Origin: Streptomyces cathayae
GTDB taxonomy: Bacteria; Actinomycetota; Actinomycetes; Streptomycetales; Streptomycetaceae
Direction of reading: 5' to 3'
Length of the DNA: 64,000 nt
Assembly: GCF_029760955.1 (NCBI RefSeq)
Contig: NZ_CP121682.1
Location: 186,001 to 250,000, forward strand
The notes beneath the pieces are model-generated. The model ran no database searches. It was given only the letters and a program-made list of their open reading frames with translations, and was not told where the DNA came from. Within the stretch, counting starts at the first letter, position 1, and each line of letters starts with the position of its first letter. This document shows positions 27,698 through 36,936 of this stretch, one piece after another. Made by a program: the position numbers and the translations under genes.

Positions 27698-28903
27698 ATG
27701 GATACCGGCATCAAGGACATCACCCGTGCCGTGACGGCCGCCGCCGTCACGGAGCTGCTCGGGGCCCGGCCGCGGGTGCTCGCCCTCGGCGAGCCCACCC
27801 ACGGCGAGGACTCCCTGCTCGACCTGCGCAACGACGTCTTCCGGCAGCTCGTCGAGCGGGAGGGCTACCGGACCGTGGCGATCGAGAGCGACTGCCTGAT
27901 GGGCCTGGTCGTGGACGAGTACGTCACCTCGGGCACGGGCACCCTCGACGAGGTCATGGGGCGCGGATTCAGCCACGGGTTCGGCGCGTCCGCGGCCAAC
28001 CGCGAACTCGTGCGCTGGATGCGGGAGTACAACGAGGGCCGGCCCGCGTCCGAGCGGCTCCGCTTCGCCGGTTTCGACGGCCCGCTGGAGATCACCGGCG
28101 CCGCGGGCCCCCGGCAGGCCCTCACCGCCCTCCACGGCTTCCTCGCCGCCCGGCTCGCCCCGGACCTGCTCCCCTGCACCGCGGAGACCCTGGACCGCCT
28201 GCTCGGCGCCGACGACCGGTGGACCCATCCCGCCGTCATGACGGACCCGGCCCGCTCCGTGGGGCGGACGGCCGAGGCCGGGGAACTGCTGCTGCTCGCC
28301 GACGACCTGGTGGCGCTGCTCGAGGCCGAGACACCGCACCTGATCGCGGCGACCTCGCGGGACGACTGGGAGAGGGCGCGCCTGTACGGGCGCACCGCCA
28401 CCGGCCTGCTGCGCTACCACTACTGGCTGGCCGACACCTCACCGGGCCGCATGACCCGGCTGCTGGGCCAGCGGGACCGGATGATGGCCGACAACCTCCT
28501 CGCCCTCGCCGAACGGGGCCCGACCCTGGTCTTCGCGCACAACGCCCATCTCCAGCGGCACAAGAGCACGATGCGCATGTGGGACCATCCGCTGCTGGAG
28601 TGGTGGAGCGCCTGTGCGCTGGTGAGCGCACGCCTGGGCGAGGAGTACGCCTTCCTCGCCACGGCCCTGGGCACGATCCGCCACCAGGAAGTGGACACCC
28701 CGCCGGCGGACAGCCTCGAAGGGCTCCTGTACGCGCTGCCGGAGGACCGCTGCGTCGTCGACGGCACCCTGCTGGCCGGCCTCCTCGGCGACTGGCCCCC
28801 CGCTCCCCGGGAGTCCCCCTGGTTCGGCTACATGCCCCTCGACCCGGCCCGTCTGACCGGGATCGACGGGGTGGTGTTCGTCAAGGACGTCCCGCAGGTC
28901 TAG
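27698..28903 (+). CDS. Erythromycin esterase-family protein
   Basis: A 401-residue member of the EreA/EreB superfamily. The metal-site/catalytic motif GEPTHGEDSLLDLRND is at residues 38-53, with TVAIESD near 72, VRWMREYNEG near 107, and VFAHNAHLQRHK near 280 carrying the later His residues. EreA and EreB open macrolide lactone rings; many environmental homologues act on other esters or have unknown substrates. Control by the divergent MerR protein suggests a drug- or metabolite-inducible esterase. Confidence 0.85.
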   Translation: MDTGIKDITRAVTAAAVTELLGARPRVLALGEPTHGEDSLLDLRNDVFRQLVEREGYRTVAIESDCLMGLVVDEYVTSGTGTLDEVMGRGFSHGFGASAANRELVRWMREYNEGRPASERLRFAGFDGPLEITGAAGPRQALTALHGFLAARLAPDLLPCTAETLDRLLGADDRWTHPAVMTDPARSVGRTAEAGELLLLADDLVALLEAETPHLIAATSRDDWERARLYGRTATGLLRYHYWLADTSPGRMTRLLGQRDRMMADNLLALAERGPTLVFAHNAHLQRHKSTMRMWDHPLLEWWSACALVSARLGEEYAFLATALGTIRHQEVDTPPADSLEGLLYALPEDRCVVDGTLLAGLLGDWPPAPRESPWFGYMPLDPARLTGIDGVVFVKDVPQV

Positions 28904-28924
28904 GTCCGGTCCGGGCGATGCCGG

Positions 28925-30193
28925 TCAGCGCGGGAGGAGTCTGCGGGCGGTCAGGGCGAGGGTGACCTCGACCAGGTCGAAGGGGCGGGAGAGGGAACGC
29001 CCGGTCAGCTGTTCGTAGCGGCGCAGGCGGTTGAGGACGGTGTTGCGGTGGCAGTACAGCCGTCTGCTCGCCCGCTGGGCCGAGCCGTCGCAGGCCAGCC
29101 AGGTGGCCAGGGTGTCCAGCAGGATCTCCGCGTCGGCGGGCTCGAGGTGTGCCAGCGGGCCGAACAGCCGGTCGGCCAGAGCGGTGCCGAGGTCGGGGGA
29201 CGACACCACCAGCGCCGCCGGCAGGTGTTCCGTCAGCCGGACCGTGCCGCCGGTCTGTGGGCACAGGCTCAGCGCGGTGTCCGCCAGCCTGCGCGCCTCT
29301 CCCACCGCCGCGAGCCCTTCGACGGCGCTGCCGACCCCCACCCGTACGCCCGGCGGCTGCTCGTCCGCCACCACCACCGGCTCCGTGTCGTCGCCGACCC
29401 GTACGATGCCGTGGTCCGCGTCCACACCCGTGTGCCAGTGCACGCGCACACCCTCGGCGAGGACCGCTTGGGCACCGGGACAGGCTCCGAGTCCGCCACC
29501 GCCGACCGCGACGACCACGTACCGGCCCTGCTCCGGCAGCTCCAGCGCGAGCGCGGCCTCGGGCAGGTCGGCGATCCTGCTGGTTCCGTCCAGCAGCGCC
29601 CCGGTCAGCAGCCGCACCCTGTTCTCCCGCCGCCAGGCCAGGTGCCGCTCGGTCTGCCGGTAGGCGTCCGCCACGACGGTGCAGTGCTCGTCGACGAAGT
29701 GCCACACGTCCGACGCCACGTGCACCAGCAGCCGTACGTCCTCGGGGGCCGCCCGGGAGGTCTCGTCGACCAGTCCCTGCCACACCAGGGAGCCGCCGAG
29801 GCGGAAGGCGTGCAGCACCGCGTCCAGCGGCAGCCCCTGCTCGGCGCGCGTGGCGCCGATCTTCCAGGAGCAGCGGCGGGCGGCGTCGCGGGCGCCGCGC
29901 GGGTCCAGCAGCGAGGAGATGCTGTGCCGCAGCGAGCGGTGCACCTCCTGCCAGATCTCGGCGGCATCGTGCTCGATCGCCGACCGGTAGGCGGGCTCCT
30001 GGTCCTGGAGCACGGCGACCAGTTGGTCGGTGAGCCGGGGCAGCTCGTCCAGCAGGACCCGGGCGGCGCGGTGCAGCACACGGAGCGCGTCGGCGTCGAT
30101 CAGTGACCGCACCCGCGGAATCCGTGACCGCGGTGCGGGTGCGGGCACGGGCCCGGGGCGGGGCAGGCCACGTGGCCGTACGGCGTGTCGCAT
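28925..30193 (-). CDS. PucR/CdaR-family transcriptional regulator
   Basis: A 422-residue regulator. The N-terminal half is all-helical (LHRAARVLLDELPRLTDQLV onward), the middle is a GGDEF-like CdaR domain, and the C-terminus carries the PucR HTH (LDTLATWLACDGSAQRASRRLYCHRNTV split here as ATWLACDGSAQ and RRLYCHRNTVLNRLRR). The signal and target genes are unknown; it converges with the esterase gene. GGGGGAG lies 7 bases before the ATG at 30193, so the longer Arg/Pro-rich extension is rejected. Confidence 0.85.
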   Translation of the reverse strand: MRHAVRPRGLPRPGPVPAPAPRSRIPRVRSLIDADALRVLHRAARVLLDELPRLTDQLVAVLQDQEPAYRSAIEHDAAEIWQEVHRSLRHSISSLLDPRGARDAARRCSWKIGATRAEQGLPLDAVLHAFRLGGSLVWQGLVDETSRAAPEDVRLLVHVASDVWHFVDEHCTVVADAYRQTERHLAWRRENRVRLLTGALLDGTSRIADLPEAALALELPEQGRYVVVAVGGGGLGACPGAQAVLAEGVRVHWHTGVDADHGIVRVGDDTEPVVVADEQPPGVRVGVGSAVEGLAAVGEARRLADTALSLCPQTGGTVRLTEHLPAALVVSSPDLGTALADRLFGPLAHLEPADAEILLDTLATWLACDGSAQRASRRLYCHRNTVLNRLRRYEQLTGRSLSRPFDLVEVTLALTARRLLPR

Positions 30194-30334
30194 CGCGCAT
30201 CTCCCCCAGGGTCGGCTTCCCGGCGGCGCCCGCGCGGCGGTCCGCGTACCGGCCACCGGCCGGCCACGGAGCCCGTGGGCGGGCGCCACCTGACTCGTCC
30301 TGCCCCGAAGGATCGCATACCGTCCGGTCGGTCC

Positions 30335-33300
30335 CTAGGGGTGTGCACCGGCCTTTTCCGCCTGTTCGACCAGCCGGACGAGCTCGACCCGGGAGCGGAC
30401 GCCGAGCGTCGCGAAGACGTTGCGCAGGTGGTAGTCGACGGTGCGGGTGCTGACGGACAGGCTCAGGGCCACTTCCCGGTTGGTGGCGCCCTCGGCGACA
30501 CACCGTGCGATCCGCAGTTGCTGCGGGGTCAGCCGGGACAGGTCCCGCCCCGCGTTCCGGGGCGGCTCGCCGGTACCGGCCCCGCCCGGCGCCGCGCCGC
30601 CCGCGCGCAGTTCCGCGCCCGCCTGGCGCGCCCACAGGTGCGCGCCGCAGCGTTCGAAGTCCACCAGCGCCTCCCCGAGCCGCGCCCGTGCCTCACGCAG
30701 CCGGCGCCGGCGGCGCAGCCACTTGCCGTGCAGCAGTTCGGTGCGGGCCCGTTCGAAGTCGCCAAAGGTCTCGTCGTGCCGGTCCAGGGCCCGCAGGTAC
30801 AGCTCGTCGGCCGCCTCCGGCGCGGCCAGCAGGGCGCGGCAGCGCAGGAGTTGGGCGGGAGCCTGCGGGTCGGCGCCGCACCCGGCCCACAGCGCGAAGT
30901 CCTCGACCACCGCGCGGGCGTGTTCGGGCTGTCCGGCCAGTGCGGCGGCCTCCACGAAGCAGGGGACGGCGAGCATCCACACCGCGAAGTGCCCGCGCCG
31001 CGCGCCGGGGCGCACCAGGGGGCCGAGCCGGTCGGCGGCCTCGCGGGGGCGGCCCGCGCCCAGGTCGGCACGGGCCGCCGCCCACTGGGCGAGCATGGCG
31101 GCCTGCGCCAGTCCGTGCCGCCGGGCCGTGGCGAGCGCGGTCGCCGTGTGCTCGGCGACGCGTTCCTGCGCCCCCTCGATCGACGCCGCGAGGGCCAGCA
31201 CCGCGTGATGGTGGGCGGCCGTGTTCCGCTGCCCGGTCCGGCGTGCGGCGCGCAGCCCCTCCTCCGCGTGGGTCCGGGCGAGCTGGTGGCGACCGGCCCG
31301 CAGTTCGGCGTAGGCCAGGTACTCCAGGGCCCTCGGCTCGAGGGCGGCGGCCCCCTGGGTGCGCGCCGCCGCCAGCGCCCGCGCCCCGGCCCGGCGGGCG
31401 GCGGTCACGTCGCCGAGCATGAGGGCGGCGGCGGCCGAACGCAGCAGCCGCTCGGGCTCGGTGGCGGGACGGCCCCGGTCCACCACCCGGGCCAACGGGG
31501 CGGCGGCGAGGTCGAACCGCCCCTGGAGGACCGCCCGCATGCCGTCCCGGTGGTCGCGGAGCAGGGCGACCGCACCGTGGTTCTCGGTGCGGGGCGGGGC
31601 GGCCGGGCCTCCGCTCCCGGGCAGGGCGGCCGCGCCGTGGTTCTCGGTCCCAGGCAGGGCCGCCGGGCCTCCGCTCCCGGACAGGGCCGCCGGGCCTCCG
31701 ATCCCGGACAGGGCGGCCGCGCCGTGGTTCTCGGTCCCGGGCAGGGCGGCCAGGCCTCCGATCCCGGACAGGGCCGCCGGGCCTCCGGTCCCGGTCGGGG
31801 CCTCGTGGACGAGGGCGCGGAGGCAGGCCGCCGGGTCGCCCGCGGCCCACGCCGCGTCCGCCGCGCCGAGGACCGCCGCGCCGGACTCCGCGGGGCTCGG
31901 GTCCGCGAGGAGGGAGGCCGCGAGCAGGAAGGACTCACGGGCGTCGTCCACCGGCCCGTCGGCCAGGAGCACCCTGGCGCGGAGCAGTTCGGCACGGCCC
32001 CGCACCGGGGCGGGCACCGGACAGGTCACGGCGGCGTCGAGCAGCCGCAGGGCCTCGGGCGGATGCCCGGCGAACAGGGCCTGTTCCGCGGCGGCCGTGT
32101 ACCGGTGCGCACGTTCCACGGCGTCCGGTGTCAGTTCGGCGGCACGCACCTGGGCCGTACGGCGCACACCGGGCGGCAGCCCGGACATCACGTCGGCCGC
32201 GGCGGCGGCCAGTTCCGCGGCGAGGCCGGCGTCGGGGCCCGGGACGGTCCACGAGCGGTGCAGCAGGGCGGGCACGCCGTGCGGCGCCGGGAGCGCCGCG
32301 GCCAGCGCGCGGTGCGCGGCGCGGCGGCGTTCGGGCGGCGCACCGGCGTACACCGCCCTGCCGAGCAGCGCGCTGCGGAACCGGATCCGACCCTCGAGGA
32401 GCACCAGCAGGTCGGGCAACTCCTCTGGGTCAAAGGATGGTTCGGCGTGCGGTACCGGTACGACGGTGGCAGCCGCTCCCGCGCCCTGCGCCTTCCCCCG
32501 TCCTTCGAGCACGGCCGCCGCCCGCCGTAGGAGCGACGCCTCCGCGTCCGGCTCGCCCGTGACACGTGTCGCCGCCGCGACCGACACCAGCAGGTCGGCG
32601 TGGTCGGGCCGCACACCGGCCGGGCACCCGCCGGCGACGGCGGCCAGTGCCCCGGCGTCGGCCACAGGACGGGGCAGCGCATGCCGGCCGCGGAGCTGGG
32701 CGGGCGAGAGGCGGTGGGCCAGGGCCGCCAGCAGTGCGGGATTGCCCTGCGCCTCGGTCACCAGCTCGTCGCGGACGGCGGGGTCGACGGCGCCGTCCGT
32801 CAGGTCGTGCAGGAGTCCCGCCGCGTCCCCGGGCGTGAGCGGGGCCAGCTCCAGCACCGGCAGCCCGGCCAGCTCCGGCGCCACGGGCCGGTGCCCCGGG
32901 ACGGTGAGGAGCAGCCCGACCCGGTGGGCGTCGTCCGCCGCGTGCAGGCGTGCCGCCGCCCTGCCCAGCACGGCGCGCGAGGCGGGGTCCCACAGATGCG
33001 CGTCGTCCACGCACACCAGCAGGGCCGAACGGGCCGACGCCTCGCGCAGGACGTCCAGGAACACCTTGTCCGCCGCGCCGTCGTCGGACAGGCCTACGCA
33101 GCGGCCGGCGGCACGCAGCAGGGTGCGCAGACCGCTGTGCGGGCGCGGGGCCCGGGCCGGGTCGGCCCGGACGTGCCACACCGGTCCGGCGCGGAAGGAG
33201 CGTGCGGCGAACTCCAGGAAGGCCGTCCGTCCGCCACCGGGTTCACCGGTCACGACATGGGCACCGCCGTCGGTGCGCAGCCCGTCCAGCAGCGCGGCGA

Positions 33301-33367
33301 GCGCCTGCCGTCGGGGCCCCGGGCGGTACCGGAGCGGAGCGGGTCCGAGGATCGTCTGTCCGGTCAT
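30335..33367 (-). CDS. Large LuxR-family regulator with N-terminal ATPase domain and internal repeat insert
   Basis: A 1010-residue regulator of the LAL type. An N-terminal AAA-like module has a degenerate P-loop GEPGGGRTA (Lys replaced by Arg) and Walker B LLVCVDDAHLWD. A helical TPR-like middle follows. A C-terminal LuxR HTH (LTPQQLRIARCVAEGATNRE, then VSTRTVDYHLRNVFATLGV) binds DNA. Between about residues 525 and 600 is a low-complexity insert of repeated GGPAALPGTENHGAA-like units. The ATG at 33367 has GCGGAG directly before it; a GTG at 33385 is an alternative. Target genes are unknown. Confidence 0.85.
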   Translation of the reverse strand: MTGQTILGPAPLRYRPGPRRQALAALLDGLRTDGGAHVVTGEPGGGRTAFLEFAARSFRAGPVWHVRADPARAPRPHSGLRTLLRAAGRCVGLSDDGAADKVFLDVLREASARSALLVCVDDAHLWDPASRAVLGRAAARLHAADDAHRVGLLLTVPGHRPVAPELAGLPVLELAPLTPGDAAGLLHDLTDGAVDPAVRDELVTEAQGNPALLAALAHRLSPAQLRGRHALPRPVADAGALAAVAGGCPAGVRPDHADLLVSVAAATRVTGEPDAEASLLRRAAAVLEGRGKAQGAGAAATVVPVPHAEPSFDPEELPDLLVLLEGRIRFRSALLGRAVYAGAPPERRRAAHRALAAALPAPHGVPALLHRSWTVPGPDAGLAAELAAAAADVMSGLPPGVRRTAQVRAAELTPDAVERAHRYTAAAEQALFAGHPPEALRLLDAAVTCPVPAPVRGRAELLRARVLLADGPVDDARESFLLAASLLADPSPAESGAAVLGAADAAWAAGDPAACLRALVHEAPTGTGGPAALSGIGGLAALPGTENHGAAALSGIGGPAALSGSGGPAALPGTENHGAAALPGSGGPAAPPRTENHGAVALLRDHRDGMRAVLQGRFDLAAAPLARVVDRGRPATEPERLLRSAAAALMLGDVTAARRAGARALAAARTQGAAALEPRALEYLAYAELRAGRHQLARTHAEEGLRAARRTGQRNTAAHHHAVLALAASIEGAQERVAEHTATALATARRHGLAQAAMLAQWAAARADLGAGRPREAADRLGPLVRPGARRGHFAVWMLAVPCFVEAAALAGQPEHARAVVEDFALWAGCGADPQAPAQLLRCRALLAAPEAADELYLRALDRHDETFGDFERARTELLHGKWLRRRRRLREARARLGEALVDFERCGAHLWARQAGAELRAGGAAPGGAGTGEPPRNAGRDLSRLTPQQLRIARCVAEGATNREVALSLSVSTRTVDYHLRNVFATLGVRSRVELVRLVEQAEKAGAHP
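31570..31800. repeat. Imperfect tandem repeats inside the LuxR-family gene
   Basis: Units around CGCCGTGGTTCTCGGT (about 31571, 31634 and 31724) alternate with GCAGGGC(C/G)GCC units. They code Gly-Pro-Ala-Ala-Leu and Thr-Glu-Asn-His-Gly blocks on the minus strand. Confidence 0.85.
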
Positions 33368-33529
33368 CTCCGCGACGTTACTCACGCGTAAGAAACGGCG
33401 GAAGGCATCCGTCCGCACGCACGGACCGGCCCGGCCACCGCTCCACCAGCGGATTTTCGTCGTGGAGGCGAGGAACGGAGTGTGCCGCGGACCAAGCCGG
33501 GCGGCCCTCTGCGGTGCACCCGCACAACG

Positions 33530-33568
33530 CCGGTGGCGGCCCGCGCACCGCGTGCGGGCCGCCACCGG
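33530..33568 (-). terminator. Stem-loop after the cutinase gene
   Basis: A 15-bp perfect stem (33530-33544 with 33554-33568), with further pairing inside the loop, ends 20 bases past the cutinase stop on the minus strand. Confidence 0.8.
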
Positions 33569-33587
33569 GTCGAGGTCCGGCAGAACC

Positions 33588-34523
33588 TCAGGACGTGTGC
33601 GGGCAGTTGCCCCGTGCCTCCTCGATCGTCAGGCTCCGCTGCGGCAGCGGGCACAGGAACCGCTCGTAGCGGGTGTCGTTGTCGATGAACCGCTTCAGCC
33701 ACGAGATGCTGTACTTCGCGATCGTGGTGTTGTTCGAGTTGGGCGTGAAGTGGGTGGCGTTGTTCAGTTCCAGGTAGGCCCGGTCGAGGGAGGACGGCAG
33801 ACCGGTGTAGAGGGGCTTGGCGTGGGTGGAGACCGGGGCGATGGTGTCGCCGTCGGCCCCGAAGATCAGGGTCGGGGTGCGGACCTCGGGCCAGGTCTTG
33901 TCGAGGTTCCAGGGCGTCAACGGGATCGCCGCCTGCAGTGAGGGGCGGTCCTTGGCGGCTTCGAGGGTGCCGCCGCCGCCCATCGAGTGGCCCATGACGC
34001 CGAGGCGGCTGCTGTCGATACGGCTGCGGACCGCACTGCTCCGGGTCAGGTAGTCCAGCGCGGCCAGCAGCTGGTCGCCGCGGGAGGCGGGCTGGTCGAG
34101 CGTGGTGTTCGTGTCGATGGTGAACACCACGAAGCCCTGCGAGGCCAGGCGCGGGCCCAGCCAGGCGATGGAGGACTCGTAGGCGGTGTAGCCGGGCGAG
34201 ACGGCGATCGCGCCGAACGTTCCGTCGGCGGTGCTGTTCGGGTAGTAGATGGTGCCGCCGCCGAAGCCCCGCACGGAGAGCGAGGAGACGGAGATGTCGG
34301 AGACGGAGTACGGGCCGCGCAGCGCCTCGATGCTGGATTCGGTCGGCGCCGGACCGCGCTCGTAGGGGTTGTCCGCGGCGTGGGCGCCGGGACCGGTGAG
34401 GGTGGTGAGGCCGACGACGGCGGCGACGGCCGCGGCCAGTGCGGCGAACCGTCCGGTTCCGCCCCGCCGGGTGCGGGCCGGGTGCACGGTCCCGGCCGAG
34501 GTGCTGGTGTGGGGGTGCTGCAC
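33588..34523 (-). CDS. Secreted cutinase-like lipase (polyester hydrolase family)
   Basis: A 311-residue secreted alpha/beta hydrolase with a signal peptide to about residue 50 (cleavage near [11 protein letters not shown]). The triad is Ser180 in [10 protein letters not shown], Asp226 in GADGDTIAP and His258 in NATHFTPN. Tyr112 (GYTAY) and Met181 should form the oxyanion hole, Trp205 lines the site, and Cys291 and Cys307 should form the C-terminal disulfide. It closely resembles Streptomyces exfoliatus lipase and the Thermobifida cutinases that act on cutin, triglycerides and, in some members, PET. AGAGAGG lies 10 bases before the GTG at 34523. Confidence 0.93.
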   Translation of the reverse strand: MQHPHTSTSAGTVHPARTRRGGTGRFAALAAAVAAVVGLTTLTGPGAHAADNPYERGPAPTESSIEALRGPYSVSDISVSSLSVRGFGGGTIYYPNSTADGTFGAIAVSPGYTAYESSIAWLGPRLASQGFVVFTIDTNTTLDQPASRGDQLLAALDYLTRSSAVRSRIDSSRLGVMGHSMGGGGTLEAAKDRPSLQAAIPLTPWNLDKTWPEVRTPTLIFGADGDTIAPVSTHAKPLYTGLPSSLDRAYLELNNATHFTPNSNNTTIAKYSISWLKRFIDNDTRYERFLCPLPQRSLTIEEARGNCPHTS

Positions 34524-34929
34524 GACGAGTGGTCCTCTCTGTCGCGGCGAGCCGCCCGGCGGCCGGTGCACGGGGGTACGACGTGGAACGGGGGAGTGAC
34601 CGTGCTCCGGCCGTGGGCGCCGCCTCGGGGGCTGGCGGTTGCCACTGTCGGTGCGGAAGGGTCCGGCGCGGACCGGCAATCTCACCGGTCTCGTTCCGCC
34701 GCCTCGTCGCACCGCTCCCCCGGGCCCGGCGGCTCCCCTGCCGCCTGCCCTCTGCCGCCTGCCCTCTGCCGTCAGCCCCTTCTGCCGGCGGCCCACCGGT
34801 CGGCGGTGCCCGCCGTGCAGAAACCCGAACGCGCTTGCCCGTGCGTCACCCGCATGGCCCTCTCGGGGCGTCGGTTCGGCCCACGCCGTGCTCGGATGGA
34901 AGCGGCCTGCCTACCCGGAGGGAGCTGGA

Positions 34930-35109
34930 ATGCACGAGATGTGGTGTGGTGCAGACACTTCGGGGGAGCCTGTGTGGCATGTCCTGACCACGGACAAGAG
35001 GGCCACGCTGTGCGGGGTGGAGAAGGAGGAGTACCGTCGGCGACACGCGACGGACCGCCACTGCTTTCCCTGCATGCAGTCGTTCCAGGAGGTCGTGGAA
35101 GCCCGCTGA
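34930..35109 (+). CDS. Small Cys-rich conserved protein
   Basis: A 59-residue protein with four Cys (MWCGADTSGE, ATLCGV, HCFPCMQSF) and several His, arranged like a possible zinc-binding fold. I know similar short proteins in Streptomyces but no function. CCGGAGGGAG gives a strong ribosome-binding site 7 bases before the ATG at 34930, and a terminator follows directly. The much longer open frame upstream is not coding. Confidence 0.75.
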   Translation: MHEMWCGADTSGEPVWHVLTTDKRATLCGVEKEEYRRRHATDRHCFPCMQSFQEVVEAR

Positions 35110-35135
35110 AACCGCCCGACGTTCCGGTGGGAGAC

Positions 35136-35170
35136 CTCTGCTCCCGGCACGGTCCGTGCCGGGAGCAGAG
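35136..35170. terminator. Stem-loop after the small Cys-rich gene
   Basis: A 15-bp perfect stem (35136-35150 with 35156-35170) with loop GGTCC. It lies between convergent genes and can also end the long catabolic transcript from the other side. Confidence 0.85.
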
Positions 35171-35199
35171 CGGTGCTACGCGTACCCGCGAGGGCGGGA

Positions 35200-36936
35200 T
35201 CAGCGCGCGTCTGGCGCCGTGACCGTCGTGAACGGCAGCAGGAGCCGGGAGGGGTGCGCGGCGTCACGGTAGATCTTGTGGGTGACGGGGCGGCCCACCG
35301 GCAGGTGGAAGGCGTCCGGCGGCAGCAGGGCGTTGTGCTCGTCGGCCAGCGGCTCGGCGTTGGAGAGCTCCACGACCAGCTTGTGGCCGGGCAGGAACGT
35401 CGCCGCGAACGGGTAGACGCGCAGCACGTACTCCTCGATCTTCCCCGGCTCGACCGGCACCGCACGCGTGTGCGGGTGGTAGGGGTCGCCCTCCGTGGTG
35501 CGCTCCTCGTCGAGCTCGCGGTGCGAGGCCTTGAGGTAGGCGGTCGTGATGAGCTGGCGCTTGCCGCCCGGGGCCTCGTCCCACATGCGCAGGATGAAGT
35601 TGGTGTCGGGCTGGTCGATCTCCACGAAGAGGTGCGCCGCGCCCTGACCGATCATCTCGGTGGGCTCGGTGAACGGCTCGGTGCTCCAGCTGAGCATCTC
35701 CACCTTGTCGGTCACCGTCAGCGGCGCCTGGTAGAAGCCGTCGGGGGCGGCGTACTCGGCGCCCATCGGCTCGGGCTCGAAGGAGAGCTTGCGGCGCGGG
35801 CGGAGGTAGAGCGCCTTGTGCTCCGTCTCCTTCGGCGGCCACTGCGCACCGGTGACGTACTCGCGCGAACCCTCGACGTGGACGGTGACGGCGGGCTCGT
35901 CCATGACGCCGTTGTCGATGCCCTTGATCCAGTAGTCGTACCAGCGGAACATCTTGTCGTGCTCTTCGATGAAGGGGCGCGACTGCATGGGCGGGTAGGG
36001 GCCGATGTCCAGCTTCTTGGGGCCCCCGAGGCGGTTGAAGAGCTCGATGGTGCCGTCCAGCGTCCAGCCGCGGCCCTGGTCGATCTGGAGCCAGACGGGG
36101 ATGTCGATGTTCGGTGCGAGGGTGACCGGGTTGCGCTCCTCGTACCACTCGCCGTCGACCTCGTTCATCACGATGTCGAACCAGGCCTCGTGGTTCTTCG
36201 GGTAGTTCAGCACGTGGACCAGGTTCGGCCAGGCGGCCACGTCCGGGTCCTTCAGGCGCTCGGCGACGCGCTCCTTGATCTCCTCGGGGGAGAAGGTCTC
36301 CAGCATGCGGGACTTGACGCCGTCGGTGAAGGCCCAGCCGGAGTCGCCGCCGCGCCCCTCGCGGGCGGCGCGCGGCATGAACCACATGACGCCGCCGTGG
36401 TAGGTGGTCTCGTAGAAGTCGTAGTGGCCGCCGCTGACGAAGATCGCCTTGAGGCTCGGCGGCCGTTCGGCCGCCGCCAGCACCTGCATCGAGCCGAAGT
36501 AGGAGATGCCGATCATGCCGACGTTGCCGTCGCACCACGGCTGCCGGGCGACCCACTCGATGAAGTCGTACGCGTCCTGGCCGAGCGGGACGCCGCCGGC
36601 GTTGTAGTTGCCGATGTGCTCGCCCTCGGAGTCGCCGGAGCCGCGCAGGTCGCCGATGACGTGGACGTAGTCCTCCTGGACGACGCGCGCGATGTCGCCG
36701 GCCTCGATGCAGCCGTCCCACATCGGGCTGGGGCGCCGCTGCGGTGGCGTGGTGAGGGCGAGGGCCTGCAGCTCCTTGCCGTACGGGCTGAGTGCCACGA
36801 GTGCCGGACGCGGCTTGTCCTCGACGCCGCTGTAGGTGTCGGCCGCCAGCTCGACGCCGTCGCGCATCGGGATCCGGAGATCCTTGCGGACGGCGATCTT
36901 CTGCCCGCCCGCCTGGATCGTCTGGAAGTCAGTCAT
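35200..36936 (-). CDS. CocE/NonD-type alpha/beta hydrolase (X-Pro dipeptidyl-peptidase S15 fold)
   Basis: A 578-residue cytoplasmic hydrolase. The N-terminal PF02129 core has IPMRDGVELAADTY near residue 25 and the nucleophile motif GMIGISYFGSMQ near 145. The C-terminal jelly-roll (X-Pro C domain) ends VELSNAEPLADEHN and GRPVTHKIY. Homologues cleave acyl esters such as cocaine, glutaryl-7-ACA or amino acid esters. It is the last gene of the downstream catabolic unit and overlaps the MBL gene by 8 bases. GGAG is 10 bases before the ATG at 36936. The ester substrate is unknown. Confidence 0.88.
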   Translation of the reverse strand: MTDFQTIQAGGQKIAVRKDLRIPMRDGVELAADTYSGVEDKPRPALVALSPYGKELQALALTTPPQRRPSPMWDGCIEAGDIARVVQEDYVHVIGDLRGSGDSEGEHIGNYNAGGVPLGQDAYDFIEWVARQPWCDGNVGMIGISYFGSMQVLAAAERPPSLKAIFVSGGHYDFYETTYHGGVMWFMPRAAREGRGGDSGWAFTDGVKSRMLETFSPEEIKERVAERLKDPDVAAWPNLVHVLNYPKNHEAWFDIVMNEVDGEWYEERNPVTLAPNIDIPVWLQIDQGRGWTLDGTIELFNRLGGPKKLDIGPYPPMQSRPFIEEHDKMFRWYDYWIKGIDNGVMDEPAVTVHVEGSREYVTGAQWPPKETEHKALYLRPRRKLSFEPEPMGAEYAAPDGFYQAPLTVTDKVEMLSWSTEPFTEPTEMIGQGAAHLFVEIDQPDTNFILRMWDEAPGGKRQLITTAYLKASHRELDEERTTEGDPYHPHTRAVPVEPGKIEEYVLRVYPFAATFLPGHKLVVELSNAEPLADEHNALLPPDAFHLPVGRPVTHKIYRDAAHPSRLLLPFTTVTAPDAR

